Assembly (NCBI RefSeq): GCF_014656545.1
Contig: NZ_BNDS01000026.1
Location: forward strand, 16,035-49,629
Reading direction: 5' to 3'
DNA length: 33,595 nt
DNA from: Neobacillus kokaensis
GTDB taxonomy: Bacteria > Bacillota > Bacilli > Bacillales > Cytobacillaceae
Below are positions 16,456-27,578 of the stretch, one piece after another. A model generated the notes under the pieces. It ran no database searches and was not told the DNA's origin. It saw only the letters and a program-made list of their open reading frames with translations. Both the position numbers and the translations under genes were made by a program. Each line of letters begins with the position of its first letter. Position 1 is the stretch's first letter.

Positions 16456-16512
16456 TTGGTTATACACTTAGTTTTTTAAATTTTCAATTACCCATAAGGA
16501 GGGACATACGAC

Positions 16513-18240
16513 GTGAAAGTAGAAGCAAAGCTGGAATTCCAGACCAGTACCGCACCCAAAACAGGTGCAGACCTTCTCATTGATCTTTTGATTAAAGAAG
16601 GTGTTGAAACTATTTTTGGCTATCCCGGAGGTGCCGTTCTGCCAATCTATGATGCCATTTATCGGGCAAAGGACAGAATCGGTCACATTCTTTTCCGTCA
16701 TGAACAAGGTATGATTCATGCTGCAGAAGGTTATGCCCGAATTACAGGAAATCCGGGAGTCGTCCTTGCGACTTCAGGTCCTGGGGCAACAAACTTGGTC
16801 ACTGGAATTACAGACGCCATGATGGATTCCTTACCGCTCGTGGTATTCACTGGGCAGGTTGCACGCTCTGTCATCGGAACAGATGCCTTCCAAGAAGCTG
16901 ATGTTATGGCAATCACAACTCCTATCACGAAACATAATTACCAAGTGCAATCAATTTCTGATTTACCAAGAATCGTGAAGGAAGCTTTCCATATTGCTTC
17001 TACAGGCAGACCAGGACCTGTCTTAGTCGATCTTCCAAAGGATATAACGTCTGGAGCTATATCTGGAATTGTTGAAGAAGCAGCTATTGATTTACCTGGG
17101 TATCAGCCAACATTTAAGCCTAACCCACTACAAATCAAAAAATTGGCAGATTCACTGGCAAAAGCCCAAAAACCTGTAATTTTGTCAGGTGCCGGCGTCC
17201 TACACGCAAAGGCTTCCGAGGAGTTAACAGCCTTTGCAGAAAAACATAATATTCCGGTTGTTACTACCTTGCTTGGCCTTGGCACCTTCCCTGCTGACAG
17301 TCCGCTTTCCTTAGGAATGGGAGGAATGCATGGAACGTACGCAGCAAACATGGCTTTATACGAAAGTGATTTATTAATCAACTTTGGAGCCCGCTTTGAT
17401 GACCGGCTGACGGGAAATCTAAAGCATTTCGCTCCATTTGCGAAAGTAGCGCACATCGACATCGATCCAGCGGAAATCGGTAAGAACGTGCCTACACAAA
17501 TTCCAATTGTCGCAGATGCAAAGGTAGCTTTAGTTGAACTGCTTAATCACACAAAAAACTCGCCAAAAGCCGATGAATGGCTGGAAAAGCTCGTGAAATA
17601 CAAGCAGGAATTCCCGCTTTGGTATAAACATGATCCAAACGGTATGTGCCCGCAATGGCTGGTTGAAGCAGTTCATAAAGTTACAAATGGAAAAGCCATT
17701 GTTTCCACCGATGTAGGCCAGCATCAAATGTGGGCTGCCCAGTTCTATACTTTCAATGAGCCTCACCGTTGGATCACATCTGGCGGACTTGGAACAATGG
17801 GCTTTGGCTTCCCAGCAGCAATTGGAGCACAAATTGCCGCTCCGGAAAGCACTGTTGTGGCTATAGTTGGTGATGCAGGATTCCAAATGACACTTCAAGA
17901 ACTATCCGTCATTTATGAAAGAAACCTGCCTGTCAAAATCATTATCGTCAATAATGGAGCTCTTGGTATGGTCCGCCAGTGGCAGGAACTTTTATATGAC
18001 AATCGTATTTCCGAATCCCTGCTTAATTCACAGCCTGATTTTGTGAAACTGGCAGAAAGCTACGGAATTCGCGGGATGAAGATTGATAATCAGGAAGACT
18101 TAATTGCTTCACTGCCTGAATTGTTTGCTCATAACGGACCAGTCTTAGTTGACTGCCGCGTACTGCAGCAGGAAAAAGTTTTTCCAATGATGCCTCCTGG
18201 AGCAGGGCTTCATGAAATGATTGGGGTGAAACCAATATGA
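16513..18240 (+). CDS. ilvB: Acetolactate synthase large (catalytic) subunit
   Basis: A 575-residue thiamine-diphosphate enzyme. It joins two pyruvates to acetolactate, or pyruvate with 2-ketobutyrate to acetohydroxybutyrate, the first common step for Val, Leu and Ile. The catalytic Glu64 lies in [15 protein letters not shown]. The central FAD-binding domain is intact ([11 protein letters not shown]). The ThDP/Mg motif runs from VGDAGFQMT to IIVNN, with GDA rather than GDG, a variant also found in eukaryotic enzymes. The start is GTG, supported by AAGGAGGG 9 nt upstream. It is the first gene after the T-box terminator and overlaps ilvH by ATGA, which suggests coupled translation of the two subunits. 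Confidence 0.96.
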   Translation: MKVEAKLEFQTSTAPKTGADLLIDLLIKEGVETIFGYPGGAVLPIYDAIYRAKDRIGHILFRHEQGMIHAAEGYARITGNPGVVLATSGPGATNLVTGITDAMMDSLPLVVFTGQVARSVIGTDAFQEADVMAITTPITKHNYQVQSISDLPRIVKEAFHIASTGRPGPVLVDLPKDITSGAISGIVEEAAIDLPGYQPTFKPNPLQIKKLADSLAKAQKPVILSGAGVLHAKASEELTAFAEKHNIPVVTTLLGLGTFPADSPLSLGMGGMHGTYAANMALYESDLLINFGARFDDRLTGNLKHFAPFAKVAHIDIDPAEIGKNVPTQIPIVADAKVALVELLNHTKNSPKADEWLEKLVKYKQEFPLWYKHDPNGMCPQWLVEAVHKVTNGKAIVSTDVGQHQMWAAQFYTFNEPHRWITSGGLGTMGFGFPAAIGAQIAAPESTVVAIVGDAGFQMTLQELSVIYERNLPVKIIIVNNGALGMVRQWQELLYDNRISESLLNSQPDFVKLAESYGIRGMKIDNQEDLIASLPELFAHNGPVLVDCRVLQQEKVFPMMPPGAGLHEMIGVKPI

Positions 18241-18758
18241 AACGTATTATCACATTAACGGTTCAAGACCGAAGCGGTGTTCTAAATCGTGTAACAGGGC
18301 TTTTGCAAAGACGGCAATTTAACATTACAAGCATTTCCGTCGGTCCTACTGAAACTGAAGGGGTTTCAAAAATGACCCTTGTTGTTGATGTTGAGGACGA
18401 TCAGCGTTTAGAGCAAGTTACCAAACAATTAAACAAGCAAATTGATGTGTTAAAAGTTTCCGATATTACCGATAAGGCGATTGTCGCTCGGGAACTTGCC
18501 CTAATCAAAGTAACATCTGGTTCACAGCTGCGCAGCGAAATCAACGGTCTTATCGACCCATTCCGCGCCATCATTGTGGATGTATGTAAAGAAAGCATCA
18601 CCGTTCAAGTAACAGGCAAGCCTGAAAAGGTTGATGCTTTAATTGACTTGCTTCGCCCGTTTGGGATTAAAGAAATTGCAAGAACCGGCCTGACCGCCTT
18701 CTTACGCGGCCACCAGCCACAAGTAAATGAGTTAGTAACATATTCACTATTAAAATAA
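18237..18758 (+). CDS. ilvH: Acetolactate synthase small (regulatory) subunit
   Basis: 173 residues with an N-terminal ACT domain (residues 2-75, [20 protein letters not shown]) and the C-terminal ACT-like domain of the small subunit ([17 protein letters not shown]). It binds the catalytic subunit, raises its activity and carries valine feedback inhibition in this family. The length is full. Its ATG overlaps the ilvB stop by four bases. Confidence 0.96.
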   Translation: MKRIITLTVQDRSGVLNRVTGLLQRRQFNITSISVGPTETEGVSKMTLVVDVEDDQRLEQVTKQLNKQIDVLKVSDITDKAIVARELALIKVTSGSQLRSEINGLIDPFRAIIVDVCKESITVQVTGKPEKVDALIDLLRPFGIKEIARTGLTAFLRGHQPQVNELVTYSLLK

Positions 18759-18772
18759 ACTACTATTTTTGA

Positions 18773-21347
<2,575 letters not shown>

Positions 21348-21353
21348 TCAATT

Positions 21354-21400
21354 GGTGTCAGGCACCACTCGTGGACAAATGTCCACGGGTGGCGGACACT
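21354..21400. repeat. Palindromic repeat, copy 2, inside the leu operon
   Basis: GGTGTCAGGCACCAC at the left faces GTGGCGGACACT at the right, with the perfect inner stem GTGGACA/TGTCCAC at 21371-21386. It lies 6 bp after the leuA stop and 75 bp before the leuB start. Without a T tract it is not a typical terminator, but the RNA would fold strongly. Confidence 0.9.
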
Positions 21401-21474
21401 TTATCTCATTATCAGCTTTTTTGGTTGGTATCAGGGAACTTAAATTTTTTCAAATTTATAAGGAGGTTGCTCTT

Positions 21475-22581
21475 ATGAAAAAACGTATTGTTTTACTTCC
21501 CGGTGATGGGATCGGTAAGGAAGTTATGAATTCCGCAAAGGAAGTATTGTCCGCAATTGCGGAAGAGTTTAATCACACATTCAGCTTTGAGACCCATGAA
21601 ATCGGAGGAGCAGCCATTGACCAGCACGGCACTCCCCTGCCAGATTCAACAGTAGATGCCTGCAAACAGGCAGATGCCGTATTACTTGGTGCCGTTGGCG
21701 GACCAAAATGGGACCAAAATCCTTCCCATCTCCGTCCGGAACGCGGTTTGCTTGGAATCCGAAAAGCACTTGATTTATATGCCAACTTAAGACCTATCAA
21801 AGGATTCAAAAACCTGCTTCATGCTTCTCCATTAAAGGAAGAAGTTATTTCAGGGAGCGACCTCCTTATTGTTCGTGAATTAACTGGCGGGCTTTACTTT
21901 GGAACTCCTAGTGAACGTCGGGAAAATGGTCAGGTCGTTGTCGATACCCTTGCCTATACCCGTCACGAGATTGAAAGAATTGTAGAAAAAGCTTTCCAAG
22001 CTGCACAAGGCCGCAGCGGTCGTCTTGCTTCGGTAGACAAAGCGAACGTGCTTGAATCCAGTAAGCTATGGCGCGAAATTGTTGAAGAGAAAAAGGCTCA
22101 GTATCCAGATGTAGAAGTTGAGCATGTATTGGTTGATGCAGCAGCAATGAAACTAATCACGAATCCAAAACATTTCGATGTCATTGTTACCGAGAACATG
22201 TTTGGCGATATTTTAAGCGATGAGGCTTCTGTATTAACTGGTTCTCTTGGAATGCTCCCTTCTGCCAGCTTAAATGAATCGGGAGTAGGACTTTACGAGC
22301 CAGTACATGGTTCAGCACCTGATATAGCTGGTAAAGGTATCGCTAACCCGCTTGCAATGATCTTATCGGCAGCACTTATGCTCCGCTATTCTTTCCAATT
22401 GAATGACGAGGCCAAACTGATTGAAGATGCAGTTCAAGCGATTTTAGATTCAGGCTTCCATACTGCTGACCTTAAAGTTGCAAACGGCCGCAAGGTAGGC
22501 ACGGAAGAAATGACTCGTTTAGTGGTTGACCACATTAAAACTCAATCTGCATCTAAATGTATCGCAAGCTGTTACTATTAA
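21475..22581 (+). CDS. leuB: 3-Isopropylmalate dehydrogenase
   Basis: A 368-residue NAD-dependent enzyme that oxidises and decarboxylates 3-isopropylmalate to 2-ketoisocaproate. The sequence starts [16 protein letters not shown]. It carries [12 protein letters not shown], the metal-binding [15 protein letters not shown] and the cofactor motif [15 protein letters not shown]. The open frame extends upstream to 21352 through the palindromic repeat, but AAGGAGG at 8-9 nt before the ATG at 21475 fixes the true start. The C-terminal tail ([11 protein letters not shown]) is not one I recognise from the family. Confidence 0.96.
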   Translation: MKKRIVLLPGDGIGKEVMNSAKEVLSAIAEEFNHTFSFETHEIGGAAIDQHGTPLPDSTVDACKQADAVLLGAVGGPKWDQNPSHLRPERGLLGIRKALDLYANLRPIKGFKNLLHASPLKEEVISGSDLLIVRELTGGLYFGTPSERRENGQVVVDTLAYTRHEIERIVEKAFQAAQGRSGRLASVDKANVLESSKLWREIVEEKKAQYPDVEVEHVLVDAAAMKLITNPKHFDVIVTENMFGDILSDEASVLTGSLGMLPSASLNESGVGLYEPVHGSAPDIAGKGIANPLAMILSAALMLRYSFQLNDEAKLIEDAVQAILDSGFHTADLKVANGRKVGTEEMTRLVVDHIKTQSASKCIASCYY

Positions 22582-22599
22582 TTAATTAATTGATTGATT

Positions 22600-22650
22600 T
22601 ACGGATGGGTAAACTGCGCTTCGTTTGGCGGTTTACCCGTCATTTTTCAT
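22600..22650 (+). terminator. Strong hairpin between leuB and leuC
   Basis: GGGTAAAC pairs perfectly with GTTTACCC, extended by ACG/CGT across a mismatch, and is followed by a short T-rich stretch. It could cause partial termination or RNA processing inside the operon, lowering leuC-leuD relative to upstream genes. Confidence 0.6.
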
Positions 22651-22685
22651 ACTTTAAAAATCTATTAACGTGAGGAAGGAACACA

Positions 22686-24104
22686 ATGCAAACACCAAAA
22701 AATATTATCCAAAAAATTTGGGAACAGCATGTTGTCCATCAAGAGGAAGGAAAACCAGATTTACTTTATATCGATTTACACCTTGTACACGAGGTAACCT
22801 CTCCTCAGGCGTTCGAAGGTCTTCGTATGAACGGCCGTAAAGTCCGCCGTCCAGATCTTACTTATGCGACAATGGACCACAATGTTCCAACCCGTGAACG
22901 TCATATTATCAATGATCCAATTTCTAAAAAACAAATGGACACCTTAAAACAAAATTGCCAAGAATTTGGCGTTACACTTGCTGATATTAACCACCCTGAT
23001 AATGGGATTGTCCATGTTATCGGCCCTGAACTTGGTCTTACCCAGCCAGGAAAAACAATCGTCTGCGGCGACAGCCATACCTCTACACATGGTGCCTTCG
23101 GTGCGCTTGCTTTCGGAATCGGGACAAGCGAGGTTGAACATGTTCTTGCTACACAAACCCTTTGGCAAGCACCTCCTAAAACTTTAAATGTAAAAGTAAA
23201 TGACAAGCTTGGTACCGGCGTGACAGCTAAAGACTTAATCTTAGCGATTATTGGAAAATTTGGCGTAAAGTTTGGAACTGGCTATGTTATTGAATATACA
23301 GGTGAAGCGATTCGTGACATGTCTATGGAAGAGCGCATGACCGTTTGTAACATGTCCATTGAAGGCGGCGCTAGAGCTGGTCTTATTTCACCAGATGAAA
23401 CTACCGTTGAATATTTACGCGGTCGCAGACATGTTCCACAAGGTGAAGCCTTTGAAGAAGCGGCTGCACGCTGGAAAGCACTGGCTACTGATGAAGGAGC
23501 CGTTTATGATACCGTTGTAGAAATTGATGCGGCCGAAGTGGAACCACAGGTAACGTGGGGAACAAACCCAGGAATGTGTATTCCTGTTACAGCAAATGTT
23601 CCTAGCCCTGATAGCACTGATAAGGCTAGTGAAAAAGATGAGATTCAACGTGCGCTTGAATACATGGGACTTGAAGCTGGACAGCCTATTTCCAGTGTGA
23701 AAATTGACCATGTCTTCATCGGTTCTTGTACAAACTCCCGACTTAGCGACTTACGCAAAGCGGCTGAAGTCATCCGCGGTAAACAAGTAGATCCTTCTGT
23801 CACAGCGATTGTTGTTCCTGGTTCATTCAGCGTTAAACTTGCTGCTGAAAAAGAGGGCTTGGATCAAGTGTTTAAAGAGGCTGGATTTGAATGGCGTGAT
23901 GCCGGATGCAGCATGTGCTTAGGAATGAACGACGATATCATTCCATCTGGCGAGCGCTGTGCTTCTACCTCTAACCGGAACTTTGAAGGCCGCCAAGGCA
24001 AGGGCGCCCGTACCCATCTTGTCAGCCCGGAAATGGCTGCAGCAGCTGCAATTGCTGGGCATTTCGTAGATGTTCGTAAGTTCACAGCACAGGAGGTAAT
24101 GTAA
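22686..24104 (+). CDS. leuC: 3-Isopropylmalate dehydratase large subunit
   Basis: A 472-residue [4Fe-4S] aconitase-family subunit that isomerises 2-isopropylmalate to 3-isopropylmalate together with LeuD. The three cluster cysteines are visible: one in [13 protein letters not shown] and two in [35 protein letters not shown] is typical (quoted in part: [17 protein letters not shown]). GAGGAAGG precedes the ATG. It ends two bases before leuD. Confidence 0.96.
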   Translation: MQTPKNIIQKIWEQHVVHQEEGKPDLLYIDLHLVHEVTSPQAFEGLRMNGRKVRRPDLTYATMDHNVPTRERHIINDPISKKQMDTLKQNCQEFGVTLADINHPDNGIVHVIGPELGLTQPGKTIVCGDSHTSTHGAFGALAFGIGTSEVEHVLATQTLWQAPPKTLNVKVNDKLGTGVTAKDLILAIIGKFGVKFGTGYVIEYTGEAIRDMSMEERMTVCNMSIEGGARAGLISPDETTVEYLRGRRHVPQGEAFEEAAARWKALATDEGAVYDTVVEIDAAEVEPQVTWGTNPGMCIPVTANVPSPDSTDKASEKDEIQRALEYMGLEAGQPISSVKIDHVFIGSCTNSRLSDLRKAAEVIRGKQVDPSVTAIVVPGSFSVKLAAEKEGLDQVFKEAGFEWRDAGCSMCLGMNDDIIPSGERCASTSNRNFEGRQGKGARTHLVSPEMAAAAAIAGHFVDVRKFTAQEVM

Positions 24105-24106
24105 CG

Positions 24107-24691
24107 ATGGAACCGCTACGTATACACCAAGGACTTGTTTGCCCGCTAGATCGGACAAACGTCGATACAGACCAAATTATTCCGAAGCAATTTTTAAAGC
24201 GAATTGAGCGCAGCGGCTTCGGTCAATTCCTGTTTTATAACTGGCGTTTTGACGATGACGGCAACCCAAATCCAGAATTCCCTTTGAATGCTCCACAATA
24301 CAAAGGAGCTTCGATATTAGTGGCTGGCGAAAACTTTGGCTGCGGCTCTTCCCGTGAGCATGCACCATGGGCTGTGCAAGATTTCGGTTTCAAAGTCATC
24401 ATCGCCCCAAGCTACGCTGATATTTTTAAAAACAACTGTGTGAAAAACGGCATTCTTGCGATTCAAGCAAGTGAAGAGCAGGTACAGACCATTATAGAAA
24501 AAGCTCAATCTGAAGGATACTCATTAACAGTAAACCTTGAGGATCAAGTTGTTTCAGATAACGAGGGATTCTCGTTTACTTTTGATATCGCACCGTATCC
24601 AAAAGAAATGCTGTTAAACGGCTGGGATGAGATTGGCGTTACTTTAACATATGAAGATAAGATTAAGGAGTATGAGCTTGCTCGTGCTTAG
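24107..24691 (+). CDS. leuD: 3-Isopropylmalate dehydratase small subunit
   Basis: A 194-residue swivel-domain partner of LeuC. It shows NVDTDQIIPKQFLKRI, the substrate-binding loop GENFGCGSSREHAPWA and IIAPSYADIFKNNC. The length matches the bacterial small subunit. CAGGAGG lies within the end of leuC and serves as ribosome site. It is the last gene of the operon, ending in a strong terminator. Confidence 0.96.
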   Translation: MEPLRIHQGLVCPLDRTNVDTDQIIPKQFLKRIERSGFGQFLFYNWRFDDDGNPNPEFPLNAPQYKGASILVAGENFGCGSSREHAPWAVQDFGFKVIIAPSYADIFKNNCVKNGILAIQASEEQVQTIIEKAQSEGYSLTVNLEDQVVSDNEGFSFTFDIAPYPKEMLLNGWDEIGVTLTYEDKIKEYELARA

Positions 24692-24699
24692 TTGAAAAT

Positions 24700-24735
24700 G
24701 AGCCTGGGAGATTTCTCTCCGGCTCTTTTCTTTTT
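24700..24735 (+). terminator. Terminator of the ilv-leu operon
   Basis: GAGCC pairs with GGCTC and GGAGA with TCTCC, followed by TTTTCTTTTT. It lies 8 bp after the leuD stop. Confidence 0.9.
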
Positions 24736-24760
24736 CCGCATAACCGCATATAAATGAGCA

Positions 24761-24906
24761 TTGGCAACAAAACTGAATGTGAAATGAGTAATCTGTTTCC
24801 AATTGGGAGATAGGAAACAAAACTCGGGGTGAAAAAGAACAAAGTGTTTCCAATAGGCGGTATTGGCGACAGAACTCGAAAAAAAATATCAATATGTTTC
24901 CAATCC
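24761..24906. repeat. Three tandem hairpin units, about 51-bp period
   Basis: Each unit opens with ATTGGCAAC, ATAGGAAAC or ATTGGCGAC, followed by an ACT-containing stretch (24763, 24813, 24865). Each closes with GTTTCCAAT (24795, 24846, 24896). The opening and closing sequences are nearly inverse complements, so each unit can form a hairpin with a variable middle. The array ends 20 bp from the truncated GNAT gene. Confidence 0.85.
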
Positions 24907-24925
24907 TTTTCCCCAATAGAATTCG

Positions 24926-25219
24926 CTACGTATCGCTGTCCTCATAATTAACAGGTTCCACCTCAAGAATAATCGGTTTCCCTTTACGCTTCAATTTTTC
25001 CATCAACTTATGACCCAGTCCCTGGCCTCTAGATTTTTTTGACACAAACAGATAATCAATAAACACAAAGTTTTCCAGTTCCGCATACATCAGCACATGA
25101 TATTGTCCCTCATCCTTGTGATATATATCTGACCGCTCTTTCAGCAAAGTTTCCATATGCTCTCTTGATTTCATTTCTTCTATAGGGAAATATTGATTTA
25201 ACTTTTCATACCAATGCAT
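24926..25219 (-). pseudogene. C-terminally truncated GNAT acetyltransferase
   Basis: 97 residues that begin as a typical Bacillus GNAT protein (HWYEKLNQYFPIEEMKSREH). They retain the core strand and acetyl-CoA loop (YLFVSKKSRGQGLGHKLMEKL quoted in part: SKKSRGQGLG), then PIILEVEPVNYEDSDT. In homologues I recall, that last segment continues into a further helix and strands. Here a TAG follows at once, and the repeat array lies directly beyond. Motif B and the C-terminal strands are missing, so the protein is probably inactive or much changed. AAAGGAGTAG precedes the ATG, so translation is still possible. Confidence 0.7.
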
Positions 25220-25285
25220 TAAACTACTCCTTTATTAAGTCTTATACCAAATACTATTATGAACTTCCTTCCAGTCCTATTCGAA

Positions 25286-25322
25286 AAAAAGCTGAGCGCT
25301 CCTACTGCCGCCCAGCTTTTTA
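25286..25322 (-). terminator. Terminator of the DUF3892-like gene
   Basis: On the minus strand AAAAAGCTGGGCG pairs with CGCTCAGCTTTTT (one internal mismatch) and runs into further T residues, 5 bp past the stop. Confidence 0.85.
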
Positions 25323-25326
25323 TAGC

Positions 25327-25641
25327 CTAGAACTCAGGCAATTCGCTTAAATTATTTTCCTTAATGCCATCCGGTTCGCTGCGAATGATATCTCTGCCAT
25401 ATTTATGAAATACATCGACATTGGCTATGTTGCCGGACTTCGCTTCGTCCAGAGCCGTTATATAATCTAATACCCTTCCAGTGCTGGTTTTAAACCCAAT
25501 AATATCCCCATCATTATTTTTCTTAACCGCAACAAACTCTTCTTTACCCTCAGGAATGCTCTGCCCAGCTTCCATTCGCGACTGTCCCTCGCTCTGCTGT
25601 TTGTATTGTTCATATATTTTTTCGAAATCCTTCTGTTCCAT
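25327..25641 (-). CDS. DUF3892-type small protein, 104 aa
   Basis: Residues 36-95 fit what I know as the DUF3892 domain: FVAVKKNNDGDIIGFKTSTG, then a helix that starts ITALDEAKSGNI, then a DVFHKYGRDIIRSEPDG segment and a final NLSELPEF. The N-terminal 30 residues are polar and probably disordered. There is no signal or membrane segment, and the function of the family is not known. CGGAGGTGG precedes the ATG. It is a single-gene unit with its own terminator. Confidence 0.7.
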   Translation of the reverse strand: MEQKDFEKIYEQYKQQSEGQSRMEAGQSIPEGKEEFVAVKKNNDGDIIGFKTSTGRVLDYITALDEAKSGNIANVDVFHKYGRDIIRSEPDGIKENNLSELPEF

Positions 25642-25693
25642 TCATTCCACCTCCGAACATTTGTTAGTATTATTCTTATTGTTAAAATTATTC

Positions 25694-25736
25694 GGTCCCA
25701 GGCACCATGTGAAAAATTCACATGGTGCTGGACACC
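25694..25736. repeat. Palindromic repeat, copy 3
   Basis: GGTCCCAGGCACCATGTGAA at the left mirrors TTCACATGGTGCTGGACACC at the right around a 3-nt centre. It is the closest relative of copy 1 (same ATGTGAAA inner arm). It lies 13 bp past the stop of the putative anti-sigma gene, where it may end transcription. Confidence 0.9.
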
Positions 25737-25749
25737 GGACGGTAATAAT

Positions 25750-26862
25750 TTATTCCATACGCTTTTTATCTTTGCTGGTGATGATGATTTCGTATGGGTC
25801 GTCTTTTACCTTATTCCAGATTTCTTCGGTGTGGATAAAGTCTTCGGCCATAGACTTCAGATCTTTGGCTAATTGTGCAGCTTTTGGGTCTGTGCTTTTA
25901 AGCTTGATCGAGATATGAATTTGCATTTTTTCTCCTTTTAAGCTTTTATAGCCGACACTTGAGACTTTGTATTTTTTATAAGTCTTAAACTCACTCGCAA
26001 TACCGGAAACAGCACCACTCCACCGGTTATATTGCTGTTCCTTCGCAAGATTAAAGATCCTATATTTAACTTTGACAGATTCTTCTCCTGCAGCTTTTAA
26101 TTTTTCCTCAACCGCTTTTTTAATCTCATTTATTTTCTCTGGCTTTTCCGTATTCGGGAATTCCAATTCAATTGTTTCTGGACCACCGCCCCAGACCTGA
26201 TTATATCCATGAGCATCAAGTACAGGTTTTACGATATCAAATAGTTCCTTTGTCTTCTTTTCGATCTGAGCTTGCTGCTTCTTCCATTCCTCAGACTCAA
26301 CAACAAATTTCCTTACTCTCACATAATAATCCTCGTATCTTGTGCCCTTATATTTTTCACCATGAAGGATGGCGAAAGAGATCTTCTCTATACCGGGTTT
26401 CATTTTATTCACCGTTTCTGCCGGCACGTCAAGGTATACATAAACCCCTTCCTTTTTTCCGCCAACATGTTCCCTAACTTCTTTGACTGGATAACCTTCC
26501 TTTTTCAGTTCCCTCGTAATTAAATCAGAAAGGTTTTCATCAAATCGGTCGTAGATGGCACTTAAAGTCGGGATTTTCCCCATCATCTTTGCCATTGCAG
26601 GCGAAACGAACCCCGATCCCGCTAGAATCAAAAAGCTTGCTGCTGCAGTACTCGCGATGGCAACTACCTTTTTTCTCAATGTCGATTGCTTTTTCAAACT
26701 TTTTTCAAATAGATTCCATTCCTGATTAACCCGTTCAATTCTATCCTCATCAAACTCTCCTTCACGATACCTCTCAGAAAGCTTTTTTGTAAACCGCTCA
26801 AGTGACACAGGAACCTGTAGTTCATCAAGAGAGGGTTTCATCTCTTCTCTATTAGATGCCAT
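25750..26862 (-). CDS. Putative membrane-anchored anti-sigma factor (DUF4030-like)
   Basis: A 370-residue protein with a cytosolic N-terminal part (about 1-62), one membrane span (about 64-84, VVAIASTAAASFLILAG) and a large external domain rich in Lys and Glu with mixed alpha/beta pattern. Its start overlaps the end of the ECF sigma gene by 11 bp, the usual layout for an anti-sigma factor. The extracytoplasmic part resembles Bacillus proteins grouped as DUF4030/DUF4179, though I name this from memory. There is no zinc-binding HxxxCxxC motif in the N-terminal part, so it is not a classical ZAS anti-sigma factor. GGAGGTAAAG precedes the ATG. Confidence 0.7.
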   Translation of the reverse strand: MASNREEMKPSLDELQVPVSLERFTKKLSERYREGEFDEDRIERVNQEWNLFEKSLKKQSTLRKKVVAIASTAAASFLILAGSGFVSPAMAKMMGKIPTLSAIYDRFDENLSDLITRELKKEGYPVKEVREHVGGKKEGVYVYLDVPAETVNKMKPGIEKISFAILHGEKYKGTRYEDYYVRVRKFVVESEEWKKQQAQIEKKTKELFDIVKPVLDAHGYNQVWGGGPETIELEFPNTEKPEKINEIKKAVEEKLKAAGEESVKVKYRIFNLAKEQQYNRWSGAVSGIASEFKTYKKYKVSSVGYKSLKGEKMQIHISIKLKSTDPKAAQLAKDLKSMAEDFIHTEEIWNKVKDDPYEIIITSKDKKRME

Positions 26863-27451
26863 ACGTCTTTACCTCCAACGAATATGTGTTGTTTTTTTTC
26901 AATAAATCCGTAAGCTTTTTCCGGCCGCGTACTAACCGGGTTTTAATTGTATTGGTATTTTCATTTAAGATTAGGCTAATCTCTTTAATCGATAGATCTT
27001 CATAGTAGTGCAATAAAATAGGTACACTCTGGTCCTGAGGTAAGCTCGTAATAAGGGTAAGCATTTCCTGCTTATTTTCATTATGAACCGCCTCAGATTG
27101 GGCTGATTTTGACTTCATTTTTTCAATAGCCTCAGGACTCTCCTCAATATCTGAAAAAAGGTTTCTGGCATTTTTCCGATACACATCAATCAAACGCGAA
27201 TACACCAGCCGGTAAAACCAAGCTTTAAAATTTCGGATATCCTTATTTTTCATAATGCTTATATAGCAATCTTCCAATGCAAGTTGAACGGCATCTTCTG
27301 CTAATTCTTTAGATCGGAGGATTAAATAGGCGGTTTTATATGCGGCCGCTAATCCCTCTTCCACAAGCATACTAAACGCATCCTCGTCCCCCATACGAAT
27401 TCGATTCATTAACTGTTTTTCCATATTCAAAATGGTAAGGCCCCTTTCCAT
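26852..27451 (-). CDS. ECF-type RNA polymerase sigma factor
   Basis: About 190-199 residues. Region 2 is ELAEDAVQLALEDCYISI plus FKAWFYRLVYSRLIDVYRK. Region 4 is the helix-turn-helix DLSIKEISLILNENTNTIKTRLVRGRKKL (quoted in part: SIKEISLILNENTNTIKTRL). It would direct RNA polymerase to envelope-stress or similar promoters and be held by the overlapping downstream membrane protein. The start is uncertain. The ATG at 27451 lacks a ribosome site and would lie about 14 nt from the predicted transcription start. A TTG at 27430 (AAGGGG 10 nt before) or an ATG at 27424 is more plausible. It is divergent from the beta-helix protein gene. Confidence 0.88.
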   Translation of the reverse strand: MERGLTILNMEKQLMNRIRMGDEDAFSMLVEEGLAAAYKTAYLILRSKELAEDAVQLALEDCYISIMKNKDIRNFKAWFYRLVYSRLIDVYRKNARNLFSDIEESPEAIEKMKSKSAQSEAVHNENKQEMLTLITSLPQDQSVPILLHYYEDLSIKEISLILNENTNTIKTRLVRGRKKLTDLLKKNNTYSLEVKTYGI

Positions 27452-27471
27452 TTCATTCTGTCTACTATTAT

Positions 27472-27499
27472 GTCGTTTTTTATCTCACGTTTGGTTTCA
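27472..27499 (-). promoter_or_regulatory. Possible ECF-type autoregulatory promoter
   Basis: On the minus strand TGAAAC (27499-27494) is followed after 18 nt by CGAC (27475-27472). ECF promoters of Bacillus commonly have TGAAAC and CGWC/CGTA elements with 16-17 nt between, so the spacing is slightly long. It lies just before the sigma gene, as expected for autoregulation. Confidence 0.5.
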
Positions 27500-27517
27500 C
27501 TTTTTAGAAGAAAATTT

Positions 27518-27546
27518 TTGGGGTATACAATAAAAACCTATATAAT
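27518..27546 (+). promoter_or_regulatory. Possible sigma-A promoter of the beta-helix gene
   Basis: TTGGGG at 27518-27523, a 17-nt spacer and a perfect TATAAT at 27541-27546. The -35 matches only its first three bases. Confidence 0.45.
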
Positions 27547-27578
27547 ACCATTAATAGATGTTTTTGGAGTGTTAAATA

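Noticed and set aside
21352..21474. A 41-residue N-terminal extension of LeuB
   Set aside because: The extension is translated from the palindromic repeat. The ATG at 21475 has a strong AAGGAGG site and matches the usual LeuB N-terminus.
24644..24916. A 90-aa minus-strand frame over the hairpin array, and other long antisense frames within the ilv-leu genes
   Set aside because: The first is made of repeat sequence with no ribosome site. The antisense frames follow the codon pattern of the genes opposite and show no family features.
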